Assembly (NCBI RefSeq): GCF_017348915.1 | Contig: NZ_CP071383.1 | Span: 4,030,001 to 4,094,000, forward strand | Length of the DNA stretch: 64,000 bases | Direction of reading: 5' to 3' | DNA from: Leclercia pneumoniae | GTDB lineage: Bacteria > Pseudomonadota > Gammaproteobacteria > Enterobacterales > Enterobacteriaceae | In this document: positions 25,823 through 34,397 of the stretch, piece after piece | Numbering within the stretch: position 1 is the stretch's first letter | Layout: every line of letters begins with the position of its first letter | Made by a program: the position numbers and the translations under genes | The notes under the pieces: model-generated | Databases searched by the model: none | Told to the model about the DNA's origin: nothing | Seen by the model: the letters and a program-made list of their open reading frames with translations, nothing else

Positions 25823-28112
25823 ATCCCTGCGCCCGGCGCTGGCCTGGGCCGCACTCTGCCTGGTGCTGCTGGTCATGCTGTTGTCGCTGCTGCCCGGCGC
25901 GCGGCTCAACAGCAGCGTGCTGGCGATGCTGCCCAAACAGACGCTGGGGGCGATCCCGCCGGCGCTGAATGACGGCTTCATGCAGCGCCTCGACCGCCAA
26001 CTGGTGTGGCTGGTCAGCCCCGGCAAACAGCCCGATCCCAGGGCTGCACAGCAGTGGCTGAACCTGCTGCAGCGGTCATCGGCGCTGAACGAGGTAAAAG
26101 GACCCATGGACGCCGCCGGGCAGAAAGCCTGGGGGGCATTTTTCTGGCAGCACCGTAATGGGCTGATAGACAGCACCACCCGCGCCCGCCTGCAAAACGG
26201 CGGCGAGGCCCAGGCGCAGTGGATCCTCTCTCAGCTCTACTCAGCCTTTTCCGGCGTGAGCGGTAAAGAGCTGCAAAACGATCCGCTGATGCTGATGCGC
26301 GGCTCCCAGCTTGCGCTGGCGCAAAACAGCCAGAAGCTGCGCCTGATGGACGGCTGGCTAGTGACCAAAGACGCCGCCGGTAATTACTGGTATCTGCTGC
26401 ATGGCGAGCTGGCCGGTTCGTCGTTTGATATGCAGCAGACCCACCAGCTAGTCACCACCCTGCATGACCTGGAAGAGAAGCTGAAAGGCCAGTATCCGCA
26501 GGCACAGTTACTCTCGCGCGGCGCGGTCTTTTACAGCGACTATGCCAGCCAGCAGGCCAAACGTGATGTCTCTACGCTCGGCGTGGCTACCCTCCTTGGG
26601 GTGATTCTGCTGATTGTGGCGGTGTTTCGCTCTCTGCGTCCGCTCTTGCTGTGCCTGCTCTCCATTGGCATCGGCGCGCTGGCAGGAACAGTGATCACGC
26701 TACTGCTCTTTGGCGAGCTGCATCTGATGACGCTGGTCATGAGTATGAGCATTATTGGTATCTCGGCGGATTACACCCTCTACTATCTGACCGAGCGGAT
26801 GGTACACGGCGAGCATGACTCCCCCTGGCAGAGCCTGGCAAAAGTGCGTAACGCGCTGTTACTGGCGCTGCTGACCACCGTGGCGGCTTACCTGATCATG
26901 ATGTTGGCCCCCTTCCCGGCCATTCGCCAGATGGCGGTGTTTGCCGCCGTGGGGCTGAGCGCCTCCTGCCTGACGGTGATTTTCTGGCATCCGTGGCTTT
27001 GCCGCGGCCTGCCGGTACGTCCGGTTCCGGCGATGGTGTTGATGCTGCGCTGGCTGGCCGCGTGGCGCCGCAATAAAAAACTCTCCGTAGGGCTGCCGGT
27101 CGCGCTGGCGCTGGTCTCCGTCGTCGGTATAGCGACGCTTCACGTGGATGACGACATCTCCCAGCTGCAGGCGTTGCCACAGCCGATTCTGGCGCAGGAG
27201 AAAAGCATCACCGCGTTGACCGGTCAGAGCGTGGATCAGAAATGGTTTGTGGTGCATGGCGCCACTGCACAGCAGACGCTGGAGCGTCTGGAAGCTTTTA
27301 CGCCGGCGCTTGCGGCAGCGAAGACGGCGGGTGAGATTTCAGGCTACCGCACCCTTCCCCTCAACTCGCTGGCGCGACAGAAACGCGATCTCGCGCTGTT
27401 GCATCAGGCCGCCCCGGCTGTCACCAACGTGCTGAATGGGGCGGGGCTGGCCACGGTTAGCCCGGATTTGAGCGCCATGCCCGTGCGGGTGGTCGAGTGG
27501 CTTAACAGCCCGGCCAGCGAAGGCTGGCGCTTACTGTGGCTGACGCTGCCCAACGGTGAAAGCGGAGTGCTGGTGCCGGTGGATGGTGTGAAAGAGAGCG
27601 CCGCGCTGGACCAGCTCGCCAGCCAACATCCGGGCGTGGTGTGGGTCGACAGAAAAGCCAGTTTCGACACGCTTTTTGCGCTCTATCGCGCCGTGTTAAC
27701 CGGGCTGCTGTTGGTGGCGCTGGGGGTGATTGTCTGCGGCGCGATGCTGCGTCTTGGCTGGCGTAAGGGATTGATAAGCCTGGTGCCGTCGCTACTCTCG
27801 CTCGGCTGCGGCCTGGCGGCGCTTTCCGCGACGGGCCACCCGGTGAACCTCTTCTCGTTACTGGCGCTGGTGCTGGTGCTGGGAATCGGGGTTAACTACA
27901 CCCTTTTCTTCAGTAATCCGCGCGGCACGCCGCTGACCTCCATGCTGGCGATTGTGCTGGCGATGATGACGACATTACTTACCCTCGGGATGCTGGTCTT
28001 TAGCGCCACGCAGGCGATCAGCAGCTTTGGCATTGTGCTGGTGAGCGGGATCTTTACCGCCTTCCTGCTTGCCCCGCTGGCGATGCCAACGAAAAAAGAG
28101 AGAAAACGATGA
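25791..28112 (+). CDS. apeM: MMPL/RND-family exporter
   Basis: A 773-residue RND-like lipid exporter of the MMPL type. An N-terminal membrane segment (ALCLVLLVMLLSLLPG) and a large periplasmic domain come before a bundle of membrane segments (LGVATLLGVILLIVAVF, HLMTLVMSMSIIGISADYTL), and the pattern repeats in the second half (NLFSLLALVLVLGIGVNYTL). The acidic residue of the GISADYTL segment lies where the proton relay is expected. It should flip the polyene lipid out of the inner membrane to the LolA-like carrier. Confidence 0.92.
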   Translation: MTNANALPHRKSLRPALAWAALCLVLLVMLLSLLPGARLNSSVLAMLPKQTLGAIPPALNDGFMQRLDRQLVWLVSPGKQPDPRAAQQWLNLLQRSSALNEVKGPMDAAGQKAWGAFFWQHRNGLIDSTTRARLQNGGEAQAQWILSQLYSAFSGVSGKELQNDPLMLMRGSQLALAQNSQKLRLMDGWLVTKDAAGNYWYLLHGELAGSSFDMQQTHQLVTTLHDLEEKLKGQYPQAQLLSRGAVFYSDYASQQAKRDVSTLGVATLLGVILLIVAVFRSLRPLLLCLLSIGIGALAGTVITLLLFGELHLMTLVMSMSIIGISADYTLYYLTERMVHGEHDSPWQSLAKVRNALLLALLTTVAAYLIMMLAPFPAIRQMAVFAAVGLSASCLTVIFWHPWLCRGLPVRPVPAMVLMLRWLAAWRRNKKLSVGLPVALALVSVVGIATLHVDDDISQLQALPQPILAQEKSITALTGQSVDQKWFVVHGATAQQTLERLEAFTPALAAAKTAGEISGYRTLPLNSLARQKRDLALLHQAAPAVTNVLNGAGLATVSPDLSAMPVRVVEWLNSPASEGWRLLWLTLPNGESGVLVPVDGVKESAALDQLASQHPGVVWVDRKASFDTLFALYRAVLTGLLLVALGVIVCGAMLRLGWRKGLISLVPSLLSLGCGLAALSATGHPVNLFSLLALVLVLGIGVNYTLFFSNPRGTPLTSMLAIVLAMMTTLLTLGMLVFSATQAISSFGIVLVSGIFTAFLLAPLAMPTKKERKR

Positions 28113-28693
28113 TAACCTGGTTATTCCGCGCCGCCGCACTGGCCGCCGCGCTGATGCTGGCGGGCTGTAGCCACTCCACAGACTCTGCCGGGGGTTCGCG
28201 CCCGCAGGCCTGGCTGCAACCCGGCACCAAAGTCACGCTGCCCGCGCCGGGCATTACACCTGCGGTAAGCGCCCAACAGCTGCTAACCGGTACGTTCAAC
28301 GGCCAGAGCCAGTCGTTGCTGGTGATGCTAAACGCCGATGCCCATAAGGTTACCCTCGCCGGGCTTTCGTCGGTAGGTATTCGTCTGTTTCTCGCCACCT
28401 ATGACGAAAACGGGATCCACACTGAGCAGTCCATCGTGGTGCCACAGTTACCGCCCGCCAGCCAGGTGCTGGCCGACGTGATGCTCAGCCACTGGCCGCT
28501 CAGCGCCTGGCAGCCACAATTGCCAAAGGGCTGGACGCTACAGGACAAAGGCGATCGCCGTGAGCTGCGCAATGCCAGCGGTAAGCTGGTGACGGAGATT
28601 GTCTACCTGCAACGTAAAGGTAAGCGCGAGCCAATCAGCATTGAGCAACACGTGTTCAAATACCACATCACCATTCAATATCTGGGTGACTGA
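28109..28693 (+). CDS. apeN: DUF3261 lipoprotein
   Basis: A 194-residue lipoprotein with lipobox LAGC (Cys20) followed by Ser, favouring the outer membrane. The DUF3261 domain includes HKVTLAGLSSVGIRLFLATYDE. Together with the LolA-like protein it may insert the polyene into the outer membrane, in the way LolB does for lipoproteins; this role is inferred. It overlaps apeM by 4 bp. Confidence 0.87.
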   Translation: MITWLFRAAALAAALMLAGCSHSTDSAGGSRPQAWLQPGTKVTLPAPGITPAVSAQQLLTGTFNGQSQSLLVMLNADAHKVTLAGLSSVGIRLFLATYDENGIHTEQSIVVPQLPPASQVLADVMLSHWPLSAWQPQLPKGWTLQDKGDRRELRNASGKLVTEIVYLQRKGKREPISIEQHVFKYHITIQYLGD

Positions 28694-28694
28694 G

Positions 28695-29861
28695 ATGATC
28701 TACATATCTGCCGTTGGCATGGTCAACGCGCTGGGTAATAACCCCGACGAGATTGCGGCTAACCTGATCCGCGGCATCGCTCCCGGCATGCACACCCGCG
28801 CAGGATGGCTTCAGGGGCAGGATGCCATACTGGGCGGCGTGGAGGGCGAATTGCCCCCCATACCGGACGACTTTGCGCCGCACCGCACCCGTAATAATCA
28901 ACTACTGCTGGCGGCGCTGGCGCAAATCCAGCCTGCCGTCGACGATGCTATTGCCCGCGTTGGTCGTGACCGCGTGGCGGTGATCCTCGGCACCAGCACA
29001 TCCGGGCTGGACGAGGGCGATGAGCATGTGCGTCTGTCACTCAACGGTGAGGCCAGCCTTCGCTGGCAGTACTCGCAGCAGGAGTTGGGCGATCCTTCCC
29101 GCTTTCTCGCGAACTGGCTGGCGCTGGAAGGGCCCGCCTATACCCTCTCTACGGCCTGCTCCTCCAGCGCCAGAGCTATCATCAGCGGGCGTCGCCTGAT
29201 CGAGTCCGGGCTGGTGGATGTCGCCATTGTCGGCGGGGCCGATACGCTAAGCCGCATGCCGGTGAATGGTTTTAACAGCCTGGAGTCGTTCTCGCCCACG
29301 CTGTGCGAGCCTTTTGGTCGCGATCGCCACGGCATCACCATTGGCGAAGCGGCTGGCCTGATGGTGCTCACCCGCGAGCCGCAGCCGGTGGCCCTGCTCG
29401 GGACGGGTGAATCGAGCGACGCGTACCATATTTCTGCGCCGCATCCGCAGGGCGAAGGCGCTATTCGCGCCATTCAGCAGGCGCTGAACGATGCCGGACT
29501 GACGACTGCAGACGTGGGCTACATCAACCTTCACGGTACCGCCACGCCGCTCAACGATCAGATTGAGTCGCAGGTGGTCCATGATCTCTTTTCCGACAGC
29601 GTGCCCTGCAGCTCAACGAAACATCTGACCGGGCACACCCTGGGCGCGGCGGGCATTACCGAAGCCGCCCTCACCTGGCTGATCCTTACCCGCGACCTGC
29701 CGCTGCCGGCGCAAGACTTTAGCCGCTACGCCCCCGATCCCACCTTACCGGCGTGCGGCCTGCTGCACTATGCGGTCGCGCTCGAGAAACCGGTGATTTT
29801 GTCCAACTCGTTCGCCTTTGGCGGCAACAATGCCAGCATCCTGCTGGGGAGAGTGTCATGA
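28695..29861 (+). CDS. apeO: Beta-ketoacyl synthase (catalytic partner of ApeC)
   Basis: A 388-residue FabF-like elongating ketosynthase with a complete catalytic triad: Cys155 in LSTACSSSARAI, His280 in LHGTATPLND and His314 in HLTGHTLGAAG. In known systems it forms a heterodimer with ApeC and builds the polyene chain. I chose ATG 28695 (MIYISAVGMVNALG). It overlaps apeP by 4 bp. Confidence 0.93.
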   Translation: MIYISAVGMVNALGNNPDEIAANLIRGIAPGMHTRAGWLQGQDAILGGVEGELPPIPDDFAPHRTRNNQLLLAALAQIQPAVDDAIARVGRDRVAVILGTSTSGLDEGDEHVRLSLNGEASLRWQYSQQELGDPSRFLANWLALEGPAYTLSTACSSSARAIISGRRLIESGLVDVAIVGGADTLSRMPVNGFNSLESFSPTLCEPFGRDRHGITIGEAAGLMVLTREPQPVALLGTGESSDAYHISAPHPQGEGAIRAIQQALNDAGLTTADVGYINLHGTATPLNDQIESQVVHDLFSDSVPCSSTKHLTGHTLGAAGITEAALTWLILTRDLPLPAQDFSRYAPDPTLPACGLLHYAVALEKPVILSNSFAFGGNNASILLGRVS

Positions 29862-30331
29862 GTTATCTATTGCCGGTGGACTATCTGCCGCACGACGCGC
29901 CCATGCTGCTGCTTGAAACGGTGGAACAGGTCACCGACGAGTCTGCCGTCTGCCGCGTCACGGTAAATCACACAGGGGTACTGGCCCCGTTTCTTAATGC
30001 CGATGGTGCCTTACCGGGCTGGTATGCCCTGGAGCTAATGGCGCAGACCGTTGGCGTCTGGTCCGGCTGGCATCGTCAGCAGCAGGGGCAAAGCACCATT
30101 TCGCTCGGTATGGTACTGGGCGCCCGTGAGCTGGTGTGCGCCGCGGGCCTGTTTGCCGCCGGTCAAGAGCTGGCTGTCACGGTCAAACTGCTGATGCAGG
30201 ATGAGCGGTTCGGCAGTTTTGAATGCACCATCACTGCGGGCGAGGCGTTGCTGGCCACGGGCCGGGTCAATACCTTTCAGCCTACACAGGAAGAGTTAAC
30301 ATCACTATTCAGTCAGGGAGCACGCACATGA
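29858..30331 (+). CDS. apeP: Hotdog-fold dehydratase subunit with catalytic Glu
   Basis: A 157-residue FabA/FabZ-like protein. It keeps the acidic part of the active site, LPGWYALELMAQTVG with Glu59, but the FabZ His position reads PFLN, without His. This complements ApeI and supports a mixed dimer with one assembled active site. It overlaps apeO and apeQ by 4 bp each. Confidence 0.88.
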   Translation: MSYLLPVDYLPHDAPMLLLETVEQVTDESAVCRVTVNHTGVLAPFLNADGALPGWYALELMAQTVGVWSGWHRQQQGQSTISLGMVLGARELVCAAGLFAAGQELAVTVKLLMQDERFGSFECTITAGEALLATGRVNTFQPTQEELTSLFSQGART

Positions 30332-31059
30332 GTCGTTCCGTTCTGGTCACCGGAGCCAGTAAAGGCATTGGGCGGGCTATCGCCCTGAAACTTGCCGCCG
30401 ATGGGTTTACCGTTGGCGTGCATTACCACCGCGACGATGCTGGCGCGCAGCAGACGCTGGAAGCCATCCAGCAGGCGGGCGGCAGTGGCCGTGTTCTCTC
30501 CTTTGACGTGGGTAATCGCGAACAGTGTCGCGACGTACTGGAACGCGAGATCGACACCTTTGGTGCCTGGTACGGCGTGGTCAGCAACGCCGGGATCACT
30601 CGTGATGGCGCCTTCCCGGCGCTAAGCGAAGATGACTGGGACAGCGTGATCCACACTAACCTCGACAGTTTTTACAATGTTATTCACCCCTGCATTATGC
30701 CGATGATTGGTACCCGCCGCGGAGGGCGCATTATCACGCTATCGTCAGTTTCCGGCGTGATGGGCAACCGTGGCCAGGTCAACTACAGCGCGGCCAAGGC
30801 GGGGATTATCGGGGCCACAAAAGCCCTGGCCATTGAGCTGGCGAAACGAAAAATCACCGTCAACTGCATTGCCCCTGGGCTGATTGATACCGGGATGATC
30901 GAGATGGAAGAGACCGCACTCAAAGAGGCGATGTCCCTCATCCCCATGAAACGTATGGGCCAGGCGGATGAAGTTGCCGGGCTGGCCAGCTATTTGATGT
31001 CAGACATTGCGGGCTATGTTACCCGCCAGGTCATTTCCATTAACGGAGGGATGCTATGA
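30328..31059 (+). CDS. apeQ: 3-oxoacyl-ACP reductase
   Basis: A 243-residue FabG-like short-chain dehydrogenase with the NADPH-binding TGASKGIG (residues 8-15), NAG (87-89) and catalytic Ser140, Tyr153, Lys157 (YSAAK). It reduces the beta-keto group during each polyene extension. Translationally coupled to apeP and apeR by 4-bp overlaps. Confidence 0.93.
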   Translation: MSRSVLVTGASKGIGRAIALKLAADGFTVGVHYHRDDAGAQQTLEAIQQAGGSGRVLSFDVGNREQCRDVLEREIDTFGAWYGVVSNAGITRDGAFPALSEDDWDSVIHTNLDSFYNVIHPCIMPMIGTRRGGRIITLSSVSGVMGNRGQVNYSAAKAGIIGATKALAIELAKRKITVNCIAPGLIDTGMIEMEETALKEAMSLIPMKRMGQADEVAGLASYLMSDIAGYVTRQVISINGGML

Positions 31060-32285
31060 CGCGTCGCGTAGTGATTACAGGCATGGGCGGCGTCACCGCC
31101 TTTGGTGAGACCTGGCAGTCGGTCTCGGCTCGCCTGCAGGCCTATGAGAATGCGGTACGCAAAATGCCGGAGTGGCAGGTTTACGCGGGTCTGCACACCC
31201 TGCTTGGCGCCCCCATTGACGATTTCACGCTACCGGAGCACTACACCCGTAAACGTATTCGCGCCATGGGCCGCGTGTCGCTGATGTCGACCCGCGCCAC
31301 CGAACTGGCGCTTGAGCAGGCAGGTCTGATTGGCGATGCGGTGCTGACCAACGGGGAGACCGGCATTGCCTATGGCTCCTCAACCGGCAGTACCGGTCCG
31401 GTGAGCGAGTTCGCCACCATGCTGACCGAAAAGCACACCAATAATATTACCGGCACCACCTACGTGCAGATGATGCCGCACACCACGGCGGTCAATACCG
31501 GGCTGTTCTTTGGCCTGCGCGGCCGCGTGATCCCTACCTCCAGCGCCTGCACCTCCGGCAGCCAGGCTATTGGCTACGCGTGGGAAGCGATTCGTCACGG
31601 TTACCAGACGGTGATGGTCGCAGGCGGCGCCGAAGAGCTGTGCCCCTCTGAGGCGGCGGTCTTCGACACCCTGTTCGCCACCAGCCAGCGCAACGACGCG
31701 CCCAAAACGACCCCCTCCCCCTTTGATGCCTCGCGCGACGGTCTGGTGATCGGCGAAGGGGCAGGTACGCTGATTCTGGAGGAGCTGGAGCACGCCAAAG
31801 CGCGCGGAGCGACGATTTACGGCGAGATCGTTGGCTTTGCCACCAACTGCGACGCCGCGCATATCACCCAGCCGCAGAAAGAGACGATGCAGATTTGCAT
31901 GGAGCAGTCGCTGAAAATGGCAGGCTTAAGCCCGCTGGATATGGGGTATATCTCAGCCCACGGCACCGCGACCGATCGGGGAGATATGGCTGAAAGTCTG
32001 GCAACGGCTGCTATTTATGGGGATAACGTGCCGATTTCGTCGTTAAAAAGCTATTTTGGCCACACGCTGGGGGCCTGCGGCGCGCTGGAAGCCTGGATGA
32101 GTTTGCAGATGATGCGTGAAGGTTGGTTCGCGCCGACGCTCAATTTAAGAGAACCGGATGAGCAATGCGGCGCATTAGATTATATTATGGGTGAAGCCCG
32201 TCATATTGATTGCGAGTATTTGCAAAGCAATAATTTCGCCTTTGGCGGCATTAATACTTCTCTTATCATCAAACGCTGGGCTTAA
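31056..32285 (+). CDS. apeR: Second beta-ketoacyl synthase
   Basis: A 409-residue ketosynthase with Cys165 (TSSACTSGSQ), His302 (SAHGTATDRGD) and His336 (YFGHTLGACG). It is a separate, fully catalytic enzyme from ApeO and is thought to serve early condensations or starter formation. It is the last ape gene; acpT follows after four bases. Confidence 0.92.
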   Translation: MTRRVVITGMGGVTAFGETWQSVSARLQAYENAVRKMPEWQVYAGLHTLLGAPIDDFTLPEHYTRKRIRAMGRVSLMSTRATELALEQAGLIGDAVLTNGETGIAYGSSTGSTGPVSEFATMLTEKHTNNITGTTYVQMMPHTTAVNTGLFFGLRGRVIPTSSACTSGSQAIGYAWEAIRHGYQTVMVAGGAEELCPSEAAVFDTLFATSQRNDAPKTTPSPFDASRDGLVIGEGAGTLILEELEHAKARGATIYGEIVGFATNCDAAHITQPQKETMQICMEQSLKMAGLSPLDMGYISAHGTATDRGDMAESLATAAIYGDNVPISSLKSYFGHTLGACGALEAWMSLQMMREGWFAPTLNLREPDEQCGALDYIMGEARHIDCEYLQSNNFAFGGINTSLIIKRWA

Positions 32286-32288
32286 CCT

Positions 32289-32870
32289 ATGTACCAGTTT
32301 TTACTGGGAAAGATTTCAACACTAAGCGCCGATCCTCTGGCATCAGCGCTGTCAGACCAGGCGCCGCAAGGCGCACGTCATGCAGCCTGGCTGGCGGGCA
32401 GGACGCTGCTCACCCGGGCATTATCCCCTGCCCCATTACCGGAGATTGTCTTTGGCGAACAGGGAAAGCCTGCGTTCGTCGATGCCAAACCCTTCTGGTT
32501 CAATCTGAGCCACAGCGGTGATGATATCGCCTTGCTGCTGAGTGACGAAGGCGAAGTGGGCTGTGATATCGAAGTGGTGCGCCCACGCGATAACTGGCAG
32601 GCACTGGCCAATGCCGTCTTTAGCGTGGCCGAACACCGGGAGCTAGAAGAGGAAGCGCCAGAGGCAAAACTGTCTGCTTTCTGGCGCATCTGGACGCGCA
32701 AAGAGGCGATTGTGAAGCAGCGCGGCGGCAGCGCCTGGCAGATTGTCAGCGTGGATAGCACCTACCATTCCGCCCTGAGCGTTAGCCACTTCCAGTACGG
32801 TGCACTCAGTCTCGCCGTCTGTACGCCTACCCCCTTCCCCCTGCATGATGGAGCGCTACAGGTCGTATAG
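32289..32870 (+). CDS. acpT: 4'-phosphopantetheinyl transferase AcpT
   Basis: Sfp-type phosphopantetheinyl transferase of 193 residues that activates carrier proteins. Motifs are FNLSHSGD, VGCDIEVVRP (metal ligands) and FWRIWTRKEAIVK. Sitting directly behind apeR, it most likely modifies ApeE and ApeF. In E. coli K-12 acpT is an orphan next to yhhT, and published work attributes this to loss of the neighbouring synthase genes; the arrangement here matches the proposed ancestral state. Its stop is six bases from convergent padC. Confidence 0.94.
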   Translation: MYQFLLGKISTLSADPLASALSDQAPQGARHAAWLAGRTLLTRALSPAPLPEIVFGEQGKPAFVDAKPFWFNLSHSGDDIALLLSDEGEVGCDIEVVRPRDNWQALANAVFSVAEHRELEEEAPEAKLSAFWRIWTRKEAIVKQRGGSAWQIVSVDSTYHSALSVSHFQYGALSLAVCTPTPFPLHDGALQVV

Positions 32871-32876
32871 CGCGCT

Positions 32877-33383
32877 TTATTTCAGGTTCGCTGGAAAGTC
32901 TGCCGGCAGCTCGCTGGCAGCACAGGCGATCACCGCATCGTTATTCGCCCCGCAGTCGCGAACAAAGGTGATAGTCGTGAACTCATCGATCACTTCCGTC
33001 GGATAGGCCGGGCCCGCTTCACGGTATTCGGCCATCAGCGGCAGGTGGTCGTTCTGGAAGCAGACGGTTTTTTCCGGGTTATTCATCACCCAACGCGGGA
33101 AGAAGATCGTGCCGTGGAACAGTTTATCCCCGAGGTTCACTATCAGGCTCACGTCAGTACCGGTCGGTTCAGTCCAGGAAATTTTATAAATACTCTCGCC
33201 GACGCGGACAATGTAAGCATGTTGGTCTTTAACCCAGCGATTCGCCACGATCCCGCTATGAATACGGTAGTCGAGGGTATGGTCGTTTTTGACATAAATC
33301 TCGTAGTTCCAGCCGTTATCATAGGTATAAACCAGATGTTTACCGACGAAACCGCTCAAATCAAATTTATCAAACTGGCTCAT
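32877..33383 (-). CDS. padC: Phenolic acid decarboxylase PadC
   Basis: Cytosolic enzyme that decarboxylates p-coumaric, ferulic and caffeic acids to vinyl phenols, detoxifying plant phenolics. The 168-residue product has the family layout: LSGFVGKHLVYTYDNGWNYE, DYRIHSGIVANRWV, the active-site stretch around KISWTEPTGTDV, and HGTIFFPRWV. I chose ATG 33383 (MSQFDKFDLSG), with AGAGGAG upstream. The divergent LysR gene next to it is the likely regulator. Confidence 0.94.
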   Translation of the reverse strand: MSQFDKFDLSGFVGKHLVYTYDNGWNYEIYVKNDHTLDYRIHSGIVANRWVKDQHAYIVRVGESIYKISWTEPTGTDVSLIVNLGDKLFHGTIFFPRWVMNNPEKTVCFQNDHLPLMAEYREAGPAYPTEVIDEFTTITFVRDCGANNDAVIACAASELPADFPANLK

Positions 33384-33430
33384 AATGATTCTCCTCTGTT
33401 TCAATGCGGTCATCTTACGCCTGCAAAAAT

Positions 33431-33465
33431 TGGATGAATAACGCTATGATTTAATCGAATTCATT
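33431..33465. promoter_or_regulatory. Possible LysR-type operator between padC and its regulator
   Basis: In the 99-bp divergent gap, TGGATGAAT (about 33430-33438) is mirrored by ATTCATTCA (about 33461-33469), with the AT-rich centre expected for a LysR activator site. The match is imperfect; no regulator binding is proven. Confidence 0.3.
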
Positions 33466-33482
33466 CAAAAATTAGATAGGTT

Positions 33483-34343
33483 ATGCATAAAACGACCCTT
33501 GAACAGTGGGCCCTGCTTGAACGCGTGATTGCGTTAGGCAGCTTTGCGCGGGCCGCCGAAGAGACTCACCGCAGCCAGTCTTCCGTCAGCTATAATCTGG
33601 CACTCTTACAAGAGCGGCTGGGCGTGGCTCTGCTGGTACAGGAGGGCCGTCGGGCCGTGCTGACGCCCGAAGGCGAACTGTTGCTAAAACAGGTGAAACC
33701 GTTGCTGAAGGCCTTCACCTGGCTGGAAAATCACGCCACAACGCTACGAAACGGGATGCGCACCCGGCTGGATCTGGTGGTAGACAGTATCTTCCCTCGC
33801 CGCCATCTTTTTGCCATTCTGCGTCAGTTCCAGCAACGCTACCCGCAAACCCAGGTGCATCTGACCGAAATTCTCGAAAACGCCGGTGAGGCGATGGCCG
33901 AAAGCGAAGCCGACGTGATGGTCTTAACCCGTCGCCAGGATGTGACCGGGCGCGGCGAGTGGCTCATGAATATTGATTTTGTGGCCGTGGCGCATCGGGA
34001 CCACCCACTGTTTGCCCTCGACGCGCCGCTCAATGATGAGATGCTGCGTCCGTGGCCTCTTATCCAGATAGCCGGACAGGATCACGCCGCCCCTGCGGGT
34101 GGTGAAGCCTGGACCTTCTCGACCATCGATGCCGCCATCGAAGCGGTGATGTACCAGGTGGGATATGGCTGGTTGCCAGAAGAGCGCATCCAGCCGCAGC
34201 TGGAAAGCGGCGTTTTGAAGGTACTCCCCCTGAGCCACGGCTTACGCCGCGCCACGCCGCTTCATCTGATCGTGAAACGCACCCTCACCCCGCTCGATGA
34301 ACAGGTCGATACCTTACTGCGCCTCTTCAGCCAGCCGTCATAA
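33483..34343 (+). CDS. LysR family regulator next to padC
   Basis: A 286-residue LysR-type transcription factor with an N-terminal winged helix-turn-helix (FARAAEETHRSQSSVSYNLALLQERLG) and a C-terminal substrate-binding domain. Its divergent position and the 99-bp shared gap suggest that it controls padC in response to phenolic acids. I do not recognise a named orthologue. Confidence 0.88.
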   Translation: MHKTTLEQWALLERVIALGSFARAAEETHRSQSSVSYNLALLQERLGVALLVQEGRRAVLTPEGELLLKQVKPLLKAFTWLENHATTLRNGMRTRLDLVVDSIFPRRHLFAILRQFQQRYPQTQVHLTEILENAGEAMAESEADVMVLTRRQDVTGRGEWLMNIDFVAVAHRDHPLFALDAPLNDEMLRPWPLIQIAGQDHAAPAGGEAWTFSTIDAAIEAVMYQVGYGWLPEERIQPQLESGVLKVLPLSHGLRRATPLHLIVKRTLTPLDEQVDTLLRLFSQPS

Positions 34344-34397
34344 CGCTGAACTGCTACGCTTATGGGTCTGAACTTCAATCATGACAAGGAGCAGACC

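Larger units (their letters stand above)
17219..32870 (+). other. Aryl polyene (APE) biosynthetic gene cluster with acpT
   Basis: Eighteen same-strand genes in the order known from E. coli and Xenorhabdus aryl polyene clusters (apeA-apeR), plus the phosphopantetheinyl transferase gene acpT four bases after apeR. Most neighbours overlap or nearly touch, and the frames are intact throughout, so this looks like a working operon. The known product class is a yellow polyene carboxylic acid with an aryl head, bound to a lipid in the outer membrane, that protects against oxidative stress and promotes biofilm. It lies between yhhT and acpT, where E. coli K-12 has no cluster. Confidence 0.93.

Noticed and set aside
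17219..32870. Calling the aryl polyene cluster a new biosynthetic system
   Set aside because: Gene content and order match characterised E. coli and Xenorhabdus aryl polyene clusters, so it is a known class.
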